A DNA stretch of 64,000 bases, from positions 83,641 through 147,640 of the forward strand of contig NZ_FMWG01000009.1 in the NCBI RefSeq assembly GCF_900102795.1, given 5' to 3'. Below are positions 46,184 through 54,416 of the stretch, one piece after another (the first letter of the stretch is position 1; the number at the start of each line of letters is the position of its first letter). Origin of the DNA: Epibacterium ulvae (GTDB taxonomy: Bacteria > Pseudomonadota > Alphaproteobacteria > Rhodobacterales > Rhodobacteraceae). The notes below the pieces were generated by a model. The model searched no databases. It saw only the letters and a program-made list of their open reading frames with translations, and had not been told where the DNA came from. Both the position numbers and the translations under genes were made by a program.

Positions 46184-46969
46184 ATGCTGTCATATCAACA
46201 TATTTATCACGCCGGAAATCTGGCTGATGTGCAAAAACATGCGCTTCTGGCTTGGGTGTTGTCTTATCTGACACGTAAAGACAAGCCGTTGACCTATATA
46301 GAAACCCATGCAGGGCGGGGGCTTTATCATCTGAATGCAGCAGAGGCTGTGAAAACGGGGGAAGCCGCAGCAGGGATTGAACGCGTCGTGCAAGAGGGAC
46401 TGCTTGCACAGGACCATTCATTGTTACAGATTCTGCGGGACGTGCGAAAACAACATGGGGCGCAGGCCTATCCCGGTTCTCCTTTGGTGGCAGCGAATGC
46501 TTTGCGCGCAAACGACAGTCTGCATCTGGCAGAATTACATCCGCAGGAAAATGAAGCCTTGCACAGTGCGTTGTTGGGGCATCGCGCGAAGATTTATCAG
46601 CAGGATGGGTTTGAAGTGGCGCAATCGTTGGCTCCGCCGATGCCCCGGCGTGGCGTGTTGGTGATTGATCCAAGTTATGAAATCAAATCTGACTACACTA
46701 AAATTCCCGGTTTTATCGCCAAGATACACAAAAAGTGGAACGTTGGCGTGATCTTGCTGTGGTATCCGATTTTAAAGGATAGACCACATAGAGGGATGAT
46801 CAAATCCCTGTTGGATCAAGGGTTGCCCAATGTTCTGCACCATGAAGTACGTTTTCCACCCGCGCGCGAGGGGCATCGTATGGTGGGCTCTGGTCTGTTT
46901 GTGGTCAATGCGCCTTTTGGGGCAGACCAAGAAGCTGCGCGGCTCGATCGGTTGTTTGCCCAGCTCTGA
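46184..46969 (+). CDS. rlmJ: 23S rRNA (adenine2030-N6)-methyltransferase RlmJ
   Basis: The 261-residue protein begins MLSYQHIYHAGNLADVQKHA, the fixed N-terminus of RlmJ, and has the DPSYE motif (VLVIDPSYEIKSDY) of N6-adenine methyltransferases near residue 163. It methylates A2030 in 23S rRNA. It stands alone on the plus strand and ends 67 bp before the convergent leuA, with a hairpin in between. Length is a little short of the E. coli protein but all core motifs are present. Confidence 0.95.
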   Translation: MLSYQHIYHAGNLADVQKHALLAWVLSYLTRKDKPLTYIETHAGRGLYHLNAAEAVKTGEAAAGIERVVQEGLLAQDHSLLQILRDVRKQHGAQAYPGSPLVAANALRANDSLHLAELHPQENEALHSALLGHRAKIYQQDGFEVAQSLAPPMPRRGVLVIDPSYEIKSDYTKIPGFIAKIHKKWNVGVILLWYPILKDRPHRGMIKSLLDQGLPNVLHHEVRFPPAREGHRMVGSGLFVVNAPFGADQEAARLDRLFAQL

Positions 46970-46985
46970 CAAAAGCGCGACAAAT

Positions 46986-47016
46986 GAAAAGGACGCCAGC
47001 AATAGGCGCCCTTTTC
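46986..47016. terminator. Bidirectional terminator between rlmJ and leuA
   Basis: GAAAAGGACGCC (46986-46997) pairs with GGCGCCCTTTTC (47005-47016) with a single A-C mismatch around a 7-base loop. The arms begin and end with AAAA/TTTT, so a U run can form on either strand. Confidence 0.7.
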
Positions 47017-47035
47017 AATCTGTCAGAAGGGGGGG

Positions 47036-48607
47036 TTAGGCGAGATCTTTATAAGAAATCTCGCGGGTATCGGCCCCTTCGCCGACTTTGCCCCGACGAA
47101 TGATCATGCGATTCAGCGCGTTGATGTATGCGCGTGCTGAGGCGACGACCGTATCCGTATCCGCCGATTCACCTGTGGTGATGATCCCTTCTTCTTCCAA
47201 TCTGACAGAGACCGTGGCCTGCGCATCAGTGCCAGCTGTCACCGCATGAACCTGATACAGCTGCAAACGCGCGGTGTTTGGGTAGATTTTGCGAATGGCC
47301 TTAAAGGTGGCATCGACTGGACCATCGCCATTTTCGACGGCACTTGCGTCTTTGCCATCGACTTCCATCTCCAGCATGGCTTCTGCCTGACCGCCTGTGC
47401 CGCACATGACTTTCATCGAGACCAGTTGCAAATGATCGTCGGCATCCTCACCCACACGCATCAGGGCGATGATATCGTCATCAAAGACTTCTTTCTTGCG
47501 GTCTGCAAGTTCTTTGAAGCGAACAAACAGATCTTTCAATTGGTTGTCACCGATCTCAAAACCCAGTTGATCCAGCTTATCACGCAAGGCTGCGCGGCCT
47601 GAATGTTTGCCCAAGGGCAGGGCGGTGCCTGCGATGCCCACGTCCTCGGGGCGCATGATTTCAAAGGTCTCTTTATTCTTCAGCATACCATCCTGATGGA
47701 TGCCGCTTTCATGAGCAAAGGCGTTTTTACCAACGATGGCTTTGTTTGGCTGCACCGTGAAACCCGAAACGGTCGAAACTCGGCGCGAGATATGCATAAT
47801 CTTTTTGGTGTCGATATTAGTGCGCCAGGGCATGATATCGTTGCGCACTTTCAGGGCCATAACGACCTCTTCCAGCGCTGTGTTTCCGGCGCGTTCGCCC
47901 AGACCGTTGATCGTGCATTCAATCTGACGCGCCCCACCCGCGACAGCCGCGAGCGAGTTTGCCGTCGCCATGCCCAAATCATTGTGGCAGTGGGTGGCAA
48001 AAATAACCTCATCGGCGCCGGGCACTGTTGCGATCAGGCGTTTGATCAGGTCTGCGCTCTCTTCTGGAGCGGTATAGCCGACGGTATCGGGAATGTTGAT
48101 CGTCGAGGCCCCGGCCTTGATCGCGATTTCAACCACGCGGCAGAGATAATCCCATTCGGTGCGTGTTGCATCCATCGGGGACCATTGCACGTTATCGACC
48201 AGATTACGGGCATGTGTAACGGTTTCATGGATTTTATCGGCCATCTCATCCATGCTGAGATTTGGGATGGCGCGGTGCAGAGGGGACGTGCCGATAAAGG
48301 TGTGAATGCGTGGTTGCGCAGCTTTGCGCACGGCTTCGGCACAGCGGTCAATGTCTTTGAAATTGGCGCGAGCCAATCCGCAGATACGCGCATTTTTGGA
48401 GCGCTCAGCGATTTCAGAAACAGCGCGAAAATCACCTTCGGAGGCGATGGGGAAACCGGCTTCGATAATATCGACGCCCATATCGTCCAAAAGCTCAGCA
48501 ATTTCGAGCTTTTCATCATGCGTCATAGTTGCGCCGGGGCTTTGTTCGCCGTCGCGCAAAGTCGTGTCGAAAATCCATACGCGATCGGTGTCGGATGCAG
48601 GTGTCAT
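47036..48607 (-). CDS. leuA: 2-isopropylmalate synthase
   Basis: The 523-residue protein has the HMG-CoA-lyase-like TIM barrel (VWIFDTTLRDGEQSPGATMT), the GLGERAGNTALEEVVMAL pattern and HCHNDLGMATANS zinc ligands, then a C-terminal LeuA dimer regulatory domain that binds leucine. It condenses acetyl-CoA with 2-ketoisovalerate in the first step of leucine synthesis. Expression is probably controlled by attenuation: a leucine-rich leader peptide and a hairpin precede it. Homocitrate or citramalate synthases are related but the regulatory domain and leader favour LeuA. Confidence 0.97.
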   Translation of the reverse strand: MTPASDTDRVWIFDTTLRDGEQSPGATMTHDEKLEIAELLDDMGVDIIEAGFPIASEGDFRAVSEIAERSKNARICGLARANFKDIDRCAEAVRKAAQPRIHTFIGTSPLHRAIPNLSMDEMADKIHETVTHARNLVDNVQWSPMDATRTEWDYLCRVVEIAIKAGASTINIPDTVGYTAPEESADLIKRLIATVPGADEVIFATHCHNDLGMATANSLAAVAGGARQIECTINGLGERAGNTALEEVVMALKVRNDIMPWRTNIDTKKIMHISRRVSTVSGFTVQPNKAIVGKNAFAHESGIHQDGMLKNKETFEIMRPEDVGIAGTALPLGKHSGRAALRDKLDQLGFEIGDNQLKDLFVRFKELADRKKEVFDDDIIALMRVGEDADDHLQLVSMKVMCGTGGQAEAMLEMEVDGKDASAVENGDGPVDATFKAIRKIYPNTARLQLYQVHAVTAGTDAQATVSVRLEEEGIITTGESADTDTVVASARAYINALNRMIIRRGKVGEGADTREISYKDLA

Positions 48608-48660
48608 GTCTGATGCTTTCTTAAGTTCTGTTCCAAATCCAAACTGGCGCGATCGAAACC

Positions 48661-48696
48661 CCTCTGAGCGGACGCGCCAAATGGCACGCTCAGAGG
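48661..48696 (-). terminator. leuA attenuator hairpin
   Basis: On the minus strand CCTCTGAGCG and CGCTCAGAGG (48687-48696 and 48661-48670) form a perfect 10-bp stem; the loop can extend it with a TGCC/GGCG inner stem. The left arm overlaps the leader stop codon. A competing stem in the leader, CACGCAGA (48760-48767) with TCTGCGTG (48716-48723), would form upstream. The T tract is weak (GGTTTCG). Confidence 0.65.
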
Positions 48697-48776
48697 CGGA
48701 TTAGGAGCAGTAGGCCACGCAGAGACAGGCCGCGTGCGGCTTTGTCGGATAAAATGATATCTGCGTGCATGGTCAT
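48690..48776 (-). CDS. leuL: Leucine-rich leader peptide of leuA
   Basis: A 28-codon frame starts at the ATG 48774-48776 and ends with TGA at 48690-48692. It begins MTMHADIILSDKAARG and ends LSLRGLLLLIRL, with seven leucine codons in the last twelve, two of them the rarer CTA. The stop falls inside the attenuator stem, 82 bases before the leuA start. A -10-like TATAAA lies eight bases before the ATG, so the transcript may begin at or near the start codon, as described for trpL in Sinorhizobium. There is no good ribosome site, which agrees with a leaderless start. Leucine shortage would stall ribosomes at the run and prevent termination. Confidence 0.8.
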   Translation of the reverse strand: MTMHADIILSDKAARGLSLRGLLLLIRL

Positions 48777-48784
48777 AACTGTGA

Positions 48785-48790
48785 TTTATA
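48785..48790 (-). promoter_or_regulatory. Probable -10 element of the leuL-leuA transcript
   Basis: TATAAA on the minus strand, ending 8 bases before the leader ATG. A start site about seven bases downstream would coincide with the leader start codon. No strong -35 is evident, since the region further up is rich in T and A. Confidence 0.45.
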
Positions 48791-48830
48791 CAAAGACCGT
48801 TTCAAAAGAAAAGATACAAAACGGGCAAAT

Positions 48831-50210
48831 TTAAACAGTGTGGATAATCTTTTGCAGGTGGTTCAGCAAAGGAGGTAGTGCCTCAACCTTGGTATCACAA
48901 AATCCAATCAGCAATCCGTTTGCGCGGGGAAAGGGTTTGGGCGTGTGTTTTGACAGAGGCGTGAGATCATAGCCCTCTTGCACGGCATGCTGGCAAATTT
49001 GATCATCTGGTCGGCTTTCTTGTGATAGGTGAAAAGCGATTTGCATGCCTGCACGGTGGCGTGTATAGGTGCCCAGCTGTGCGGGCCAAACATCTAGATT
49101 GTCACAGGCGGTCTCATAGCGTTCTGCATAGATTCGCCGGGCACGGCGGACATGGCGTTCATATTGCCCTGAAGCCATAAAGCGCGCCAAGGGCCGCTGA
49201 GCTGTGATTGCAGCACCTGCGCTAGGGTGGACAAAACGTGCTCTAAACAAAGAGACAAGCACCGGCGGCAAAATCAGATAGCCCAGCCGAAGGGCATGGT
49301 TGAACGTTTTTGAAAATGTCCCAACGTAGAGGCATCGCCCATGGCGATCCAGAGCGGCCATTGCCGGGAGTGGCTGGCCACGATAGCGAAACTCGCTGTC
49401 AAAATCATCTTCGATGATCCAGCCACCTCTGATTTGCGCCGCGTCCAGAAAATGCTGGCGTTGTGCCACTGGCATGGCTCCCCCCAGCGGGAATTGATGT
49501 GAGGGTGTCAGTATCGTTATTTTAGCAGCCGTTTTGGGAAGATGCGCCCCCTGGTCACTGACATGAAGTGGACGAATGGGCCAGTGCCGCTGCTGCGCAT
49601 ACCGATAGGTTGGTGAGAATCCAGGCATTTCTAAAGCGATGTCTTCCCCGTCGATGAGGGTTTCCATCGCCAACTCCAAGGCCTCGCGCGCGCCGCTTGT
49701 AATGATGATCTGTTCTGGGTTCGCCTTTATGCCGCGTGCGCGGGCGACATAGGCGGCAATTTCTGTACGAAGTTGCGGATCTCCAAAAGCGTCAGATCTT
49801 TCACAGAGGGCAAGGGGCTCTTCGCGCCCGACTTGGGCAATCGTGCGGGCCCAGGCGCGGGCGGGGAACAGCTCTGCGTCTGGCGTACCGGGAGAAAGAT
49901 ACCGGGGAGAGCGTACAAGGCTGGAAGCAAGACGCTGTGGTTGATCTGTCTGAGGTTTCAACGGTGCAATCTCAGCCACAAAGAGACCAGACCCGCGTTT
50001 TGAGGTCAAACATCCTTCGGCGATCAACTGTTCGTAAGCAGAGACGCAGGTGCTGCGTGATATGTTTAAATCTGTGGCAAGTGCGCGAGAGGCTGGCAAA
50101 CGCGTCATCGGTGCCAATGAACCGGCATTGATCTGCGCGCGGACCGCCTCAACAATCTGCACATAAAGTGGTGATGTTGCTTTGGTGTCCAGAGTAGGAA
50201 GTTGTAGCAA
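48831..50210 (-). CDS. MocR-type (GntR/aminotransferase) regulator, PdxR-like
   Basis: The 459-residue protein has an N-terminal winged helix (TRLPASRALATDLNISRSTC) and an aminotransferase-like domain with the PLP lysine region VGTFSKTFNHALRLGYL. It is thus a MocR regulator like TauR but only distantly related to it. It is divergent from a PNPOx-like flavoprotein gene, separated by 93 bp, and is likely to regulate it. PdxR proteins control vitamin B6 genes, so PdxR is the tempting reading, though the neighbour is not a true PdxH. Downstream lies the leuL leader, on the same strand. Confidence 0.85.
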   Translation of the reverse strand: MLQLPTLDTKATSPLYVQIVEAVRAQINAGSLAPMTRLPASRALATDLNISRSTCVSAYEQLIAEGCLTSKRGSGLFVAEIAPLKPQTDQPQRLASSLVRSPRYLSPGTPDAELFPARAWARTIAQVGREEPLALCERSDAFGDPQLRTEIAAYVARARGIKANPEQIIITSGAREALELAMETLIDGEDIALEMPGFSPTYRYAQQRHWPIRPLHVSDQGAHLPKTAAKITILTPSHQFPLGGAMPVAQRQHFLDAAQIRGGWIIEDDFDSEFRYRGQPLPAMAALDRHGRCLYVGTFSKTFNHALRLGYLILPPVLVSLFRARFVHPSAGAAITAQRPLARFMASGQYERHVRRARRIYAERYETACDNLDVWPAQLGTYTRHRAGMQIAFHLSQESRPDDQICQHAVQEGYDLTPLSKHTPKPFPRANGLLIGFCDTKVEALPPLLNHLQKIIHTV

Positions 50211-50303
50211 ATTGGACTGCCATTAAAGTTAAAAAGTGGATCTTAGTCGTAAACCAATTTGCTGATAGCCGAAAGAAAAGCAACGCTATTTCGAGAGACC
50301 CAC

Positions 50304-50972
50304 ATGACCAAGCCAAAAGAGCCAGACCAAGATCTGAAATCAGAACGCAGTCGGTTGCGACGTGCACATGAAAAGGGGCGTTATGACCGTAAGACGATGT
50401 ATGAGGTTTTGAATGCCATGCCTCTTGCCCAGATTGCCTACCAAATGGATGGTGCCCCCTCTATCTTGCCAACGCTTCAATGGCGTGAAGGGGATCACGT
50501 TTATTGGCATGGATCTTCAGCCAGCCGCGCTTTGCGTGCGATGGATGGACAGAAGATCTGTATGAATGTGACGTGTATGGATGGCTATGTGCTGGCACGT
50601 TCCGCGTTTCATCATTCGGTCAACTTTCGATCAGCAACCCTATTTGGCACCGCTGAACGTATTGTTGGGGCGGACCACATTTCGGCGCATCTCAAAACCA
50701 TGGTGGATGTGCTTTTCCCTGATCGTTGGGACAGTTTACGCCCGATGACAAGCAAAGAGGTCAAAGCCACTGCTGTGATGCGTATGAAGATCGAGGAAGG
50801 CGCAATCAAGATCAGAACAGGACCACCCAAAGATGATGCAGAAGACTATGATCTTCCGATCTGGGCAGGAGTTGTGCCTATGGGCCTGCAACTTCAAAAC
50901 CCAATTGATGATCCCGCAAATTTAAACGGGGTTTCGCGACCTTCGCATTTGGAGCAGATCAAAATCGGTTGA
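50304..50972 (+). CDS. Pyridoxamine 5'-phosphate oxidase-related FMN-binding protein
   Basis: The 222-residue protein has the split-barrel FMN-binding fold: RRAHEKGRYDRKTMYEVLNA, then AQIAYQMDGAPSILPTLQWR, DHVYWHGSSASRALRAM, and the SVNFRSATLFGTAERI strand. It resembles the group described as flavin-nucleotide-binding or PNPOx-family proteins, often beside MocR regulators. Substrate unknown. The ATG at 50304 matches the family start (MTKPKEPDQDLKSERS); an upstream ATG at 50259 lacks similarity. The divergent MocR gene probably controls it, perhaps in response to PLP. Confidence 0.85.
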   Translation: MTKPKEPDQDLKSERSRLRRAHEKGRYDRKTMYEVLNAMPLAQIAYQMDGAPSILPTLQWREGDHVYWHGSSASRALRAMDGQKICMNVTCMDGYVLARSAFHHSVNFRSATLFGTAERIVGADHISAHLKTMVDVLFPDRWDSLRPMTSKEVKATAVMRMKIEEGAIKIRTGPPKDDAEDYDLPIWAGVVPMGLQLQNPIDDPANLNGVSRPSHLEQIKIG

Positions 50973-51020
50973 GAAACGATGAAATGCGCAGCCTGGTTTT
51001 TTGACTGCGCATTTTTGAAA

Positions 51021-52457
51021 TTAATTTTGCGTAGTGCCGTTTACCAATGCGCCATCTTCCCATGTGCCGCTTGCTTCCTGACCACTGGCATAGCGCATGG
51101 TTCCTTCCCCCTCGCGCTTGCTGTCGACAAAGCCACCTTGGTAGATATCTCCGTTGGGATAGGTCGCGACCCCGGTTCCGGTAATGCTACCTTCAACCCA
51201 GTCTCCCTCGTAGGTGAAGCCGTCAGGCATCTGCACTTTTCCGGTTCCATGGCGCTGGCCTTCGGCAAATTGGCCCGTATAGATTGATCCATCTGCATAG
51301 GTTACGACCGCCTCGCCGTGGCGCAGGTTGTTTTGCCAGCCGCCTTCATACCGATACCCGTCTTGATAAGTCATGACGCCTTGGCCGTGGTTTTGCGCAT
51401 CTTTGAAATCACCAGTGTAGGTGAGGCCGTTTGCATAGGTGGCTGTGCCTTGTCCGTTGATGACGCCGGTTACCCATGCGCCGTCATAGGTGGATCCATC
51501 AGGATAGGTGATTTTGCCCTGTCCGTCCGCAAGGTCCGCGCGAAATTGGCCTTCGTAGACAGAGCCATCCGAATAGGTCACTTTCCCCTGACCTTCGATG
51601 CGGCCGTCTTGCCAGTTGCCTTCGTAGAGATAGCCATCTTTGCCCGTGAAGCTGCCTTTTCCATTGCGTTGGTCATCCTCGAAGTTGCCCTCGTAGATAT
51701 CGCCGTTCGCATAGGTGAGTTTCCCCAAACCCTGTCTGCGGCCTGCCACCAGCGTACCCTCATAGATGTCGCCATTTGGTTGGGTTAACTTCCCCTGACC
51801 ATGCATCTGATTGTTCAGCCATTCGCCTTCATAGACCAACCCGTCTGTCAGGGTGAGCTTGCCAAATCCTGCAAGGGTGCCATCGGCGACATTTCCGTTA
51901 TAAAGCGCGCCATTGGGATAGGTGATCTGGCCTTTGCCTTCTTTGCGGCCTTCGACCCAAGCCCCTTCGTATTTATAACCGCTGGGGGTCTCTATTGTGC
52001 CTTGGCCGTGATGTTCGGCATCCAGGAACTGCCCTTCGTAGCGTGCGCCATTGGTGTAGAGTGCGATGCCTTGGCCGTTAATAACGCCGTCTTTCCATTC
52101 ACCTTCATAGGTGCCGCCATTGGCAAAGGTAATCTTGCCGAGACCTTCGGGTTTGCCGCGCGCAAATTCGCCTTCATAGATGGATCCACTCGGGAAACGC
52201 GCCGTGCCCGTGCCCAGAATCTCTCCGTCGACCCAGTCACCGGTGTATTCATAGCCGTTTGGTAATTTATAGCTGCCGTTGCCATGCGGAAGACCGCCGC
52301 TGAATGTACCGGTGTATTCGCCACCAATTTCATCCTGAGTGGTAACAACATCATTGCTTTGTGCATGCGCTGCTGAGGCGAGCGTAATGGTGCTCACGGT
52401 GATGCTGGCAAGCAGCAGTGTACGTATATCGCCGCTGCGACGGTTAAGACGGATCAT
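51021..52457 (-). CDS. Exported protein built almost wholly of MORN repeats
   Basis: The 478-residue protein has a signal peptide (TLLLASITVSTITLASAAHA, cut near residue 32), a short linker and then 18 complete tandem repeats of exactly 23 residues plus a shortened nineteenth. A typical repeat is YEGEWKDGVINGQGIALYTN followed by GAR. Such beta-hairpin repeats form long flat strips that in other proteins bind lipids or act as scaffolds. No other domain is visible. It should lie in the periplasm or outside. It is a single gene, convergent with the PNPOx-like gene, and divergent from nadE. Repeat identity at the protein level is high, but the DNA has diverged, so the array is old rather than newly amplified. 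Confidence 0.93.
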   Translation of the reverse strand: MIRLNRRSGDIRTLLLASITVSTITLASAAHAQSNDVVTTQDEIGGEYTGTFSGGLPHGNGSYKLPNGYEYTGDWVDGEILGTGTARFPSGSIYEGEFARGKPEGLGKITFANGGTYEGEWKDGVINGQGIALYTNGARYEGQFLDAEHHGQGTIETPSGYKYEGAWVEGRKEGKGQITYPNGALYNGNVADGTLAGFGKLTLTDGLVYEGEWLNNQMHGQGKLTQPNGDIYEGTLVAGRRQGLGKLTYANGDIYEGNFEDDQRNGKGSFTGKDGYLYEGNWQDGRIEGQGKVTYSDGSVYEGQFRADLADGQGKITYPDGSTYDGAWVTGVINGQGTATYANGLTYTGDFKDAQNHGQGVMTYQDGYRYEGGWQNNLRHGEAVVTYADGSIYTGQFAEGQRHGTGKVQMPDGFTYEGDWVEGSITGTGVATYPNGDIYQGGFVDSKREGEGTMRYASGQEASGTWEDGALVNGTTQN

Positions 52458-52631
52458 GAAAACCTCTGTCTGCCCAAATTTATCTCACTCGTGCAAGAAC
52501 TGCCCGAATGTGGCTTGAGGAAAACTATGCGACTGACGCCGTTGTCGCAATGTCTTTTGCGGGCGGCTCTTTCCCTTGATGTCTGATCTGTTAAATGACT
52601 ACAGAGGATCGTGGCAAAGGGCAGGGATGGT

Positions 52632-54296
52632 ATGGCTGATCGTTTTCGCGTGACACTGGCACAGTTAAACCCGGTGGTGGGTGATATCACAGGCAATGCA
52701 GATCAGGCTTTTGCCGCTTGGGAACAGGCACGGGCCGCCCATGCAGATTTGATTGCGCTGCCTGAGATGTTTTTAACAGGCTATAATGCGCAAGATCTGG
52801 TGATGAAACCGGCCTTTCACACGGCGGCGATGAACGCAGCCAAGACATTGGCACAGCGCTGTGTGGATGGGCCTGCTATGGCAATTGGTTGCCCTTGGGC
52901 CGAAGGGGGTAAGCTGTATAATGCTTATCTTATTCTGAAAGACGGGGACATTGCCTCGAAGGTGTTGAAACATCATTTACCCAATGAGACCGTTTTTGAT
53001 GAGGTGCGGGTTTTTGATGCTGGCCAACTTGGGGGGCCTTATGCGGTTGGGGATGTCCGTGTTGGCAGCCCCATCTGCGAGGACGGCTGGCATGAGGATG
53101 TATCTGAAACGCTTGAAGAGACCGGTGCGGAGTTCCTTCTTATTCCCAATGGGTCACCCTACTTTCGTGGCAAAATGGATGTGCGATTTAATCACATGGT
53201 TGCCCGCAGTGTTGAGACCGGTTTGCCCGTGATTTATCTGAACATGGCTGGCGGGCAGGATGATCAGGTCTTTGATGGTGGTACGTTTGTTTTGAATCCA
53301 GGTGGTGCGCTGGCAGTTCAAATGCCTGTTTTTGACACTTGTATCAGCCATTTGGATCTGGAGCGCACAGCGGAGGGGTGGCGCGCGCTTGACGGAGAAA
53401 AAGCGAGCTTGCCTGATGTCTGGGAACAGGACTACCGTGTGATGGTCGAAGCCTTGCGGGATTATCTGCGCAAGAGTGGTTTTGAAAAAGTTCTGCTTGG
53501 TCTGTCTGGTGGGGTTGATTCTGCGCTGGTGGCGGCGATTGCCGTGGATGCCATCGGGGCACAGAACGTGCGTTGCGTCATGCTGCCGTCAGAATATACA
53601 TCTGCTGAATCGCTGGATGATGCGGAGGCCGTCGCCAAAGCGCTGGGCGTGCATTATGATTATGTACCCATTTCTGAAGGTCGGGCCGCGATTACAAATA
53701 CGCTTGCGCCTCTCTTTGCAGGACGGGATGCGGATCTGACGGAAGAAAACATTCAATCCCGCCTGCGAGGGCTATTGTTGATGGCGATGTCCAATAAATT
53801 TGGCGAAATGCTACTAACGACCGGAAATAAATCTGAAGTCGCTGTAGGATATGCAACGATTTATGGAGACATGAACGGCGGCTATAACCCGATCAAAGAT
53901 CTTTATAAAACTCGGGTGTTTGAAACCTGTCGTTGGCGCAATGCCAATCATCGGAACTGGATGATGGGACCTGCGGGGGAGGTGATCCGCCCCAATGTGA
54001 TTGACAAACCACCCAGTGCTGAATTGCGAGACGATCAAAAAGACAGTGATAGCTTGCCAGATTACCCTGTTTTGGACGCACTATTGGAGATTTTGGTGGA
54101 TCAAGACGGATCCGTTGCAGACTGCGTTGCTGCTGGATTTGAAGACGTCGATGCGCGCCGCGTGGAGCATCTTGTTTATATCAGTGAGTATAAGCGGTTT
54201 CAGTCAGCACCGGGAGCACGTTTGACACAGCGTGCTTTCTGGTTGGATCGTCGCTATCCAATTGTAAACCGCTGGCGCTCGCCACGCGAAACATAA
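52632..54296 (+). CDS. nadE: Glutamine-dependent NAD+ synthetase
   Basis: The 554-residue enzyme joins an N-terminal CN-hydrolase (glutaminase) domain with catalytic Glu in ALPEMFLTGYN, Lys in KHHLPNETVFDE and Cys in GSPICEDGWHED, to a C-terminal NAD synthetase domain with the P-loop LLGLSGGVDSALVAAIAVD and LTTGNKSEVAVGYATIYGD. It amidates nicotinate adenine dinucleotide. The ATG at 52632 is preceded by AGGGA; the frame extends to a GTG at 52611 but this is less likely. It stands alone, divergent from the MORN gene. Confidence 0.96.
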   Translation: MADRFRVTLAQLNPVVGDITGNADQAFAAWEQARAAHADLIALPEMFLTGYNAQDLVMKPAFHTAAMNAAKTLAQRCVDGPAMAIGCPWAEGGKLYNAYLILKDGDIASKVLKHHLPNETVFDEVRVFDAGQLGGPYAVGDVRVGSPICEDGWHEDVSETLEETGAEFLLIPNGSPYFRGKMDVRFNHMVARSVETGLPVIYLNMAGGQDDQVFDGGTFVLNPGGALAVQMPVFDTCISHLDLERTAEGWRALDGEKASLPDVWEQDYRVMVEALRDYLRKSGFEKVLLGLSGGVDSALVAAIAVDAIGAQNVRCVMLPSEYTSAESLDDAEAVAKALGVHYDYVPISEGRAAITNTLAPLFAGRDADLTEENIQSRLRGLLLMAMSNKFGEMLLTTGNKSEVAVGYATIYGDMNGGYNPIKDLYKTRVFETCRWRNANHRNWMMGPAGEVIRPNVIDKPPSAELRDDQKDSDSLPDYPVLDALLEILVDQDGSVADCVAAGFEDVDARRVEHLVYISEYKRFQSAPGARLTQRAFWLDRRYPIVNRWRSPRET

Positions 54297-54353
54297 AACC
54301 CAGATGGGCTCCCGCCCGGCTTCGGGTTGCAGGGCAACCCTGTGCCCGTTGGG

Positions 54354-54383
54354 CCAAGCGCCGCGCTGATGCGCGGCGCTTGG
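54354..54383. terminator. GC-rich hairpin between nadE and the MBL gene
   Basis: CCAAGCGCCGCGC (54354-54366) and GCGCGGCGCTTGG (54371-54383) form a perfect 13-bp stem with the loop TGAT. A second smaller stem, GGGTTGC-AGG-GCAACCC, lies just before it (54325-54341). The two genes are convergent, so this probably ends both transcripts, though no T tract follows. Confidence 0.65.
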
Positions 54384-54416
54384 GTGTATATCTCAGGTCA
54401 AGCGCCTCAAACGCTT

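Noticed and set aside
47603..48613. 336-residue open frame antisense to leuA
   Set aside because: It mirrors leuA codons and carries no recognisable domain.
51030..52400. Regularly spaced DNA repeats that look like a CRISPR array
   Set aside because: The 69-base period is coding: it corresponds to the 23-residue MORN units in a continuous frame, with diverged rather than identical DNA.
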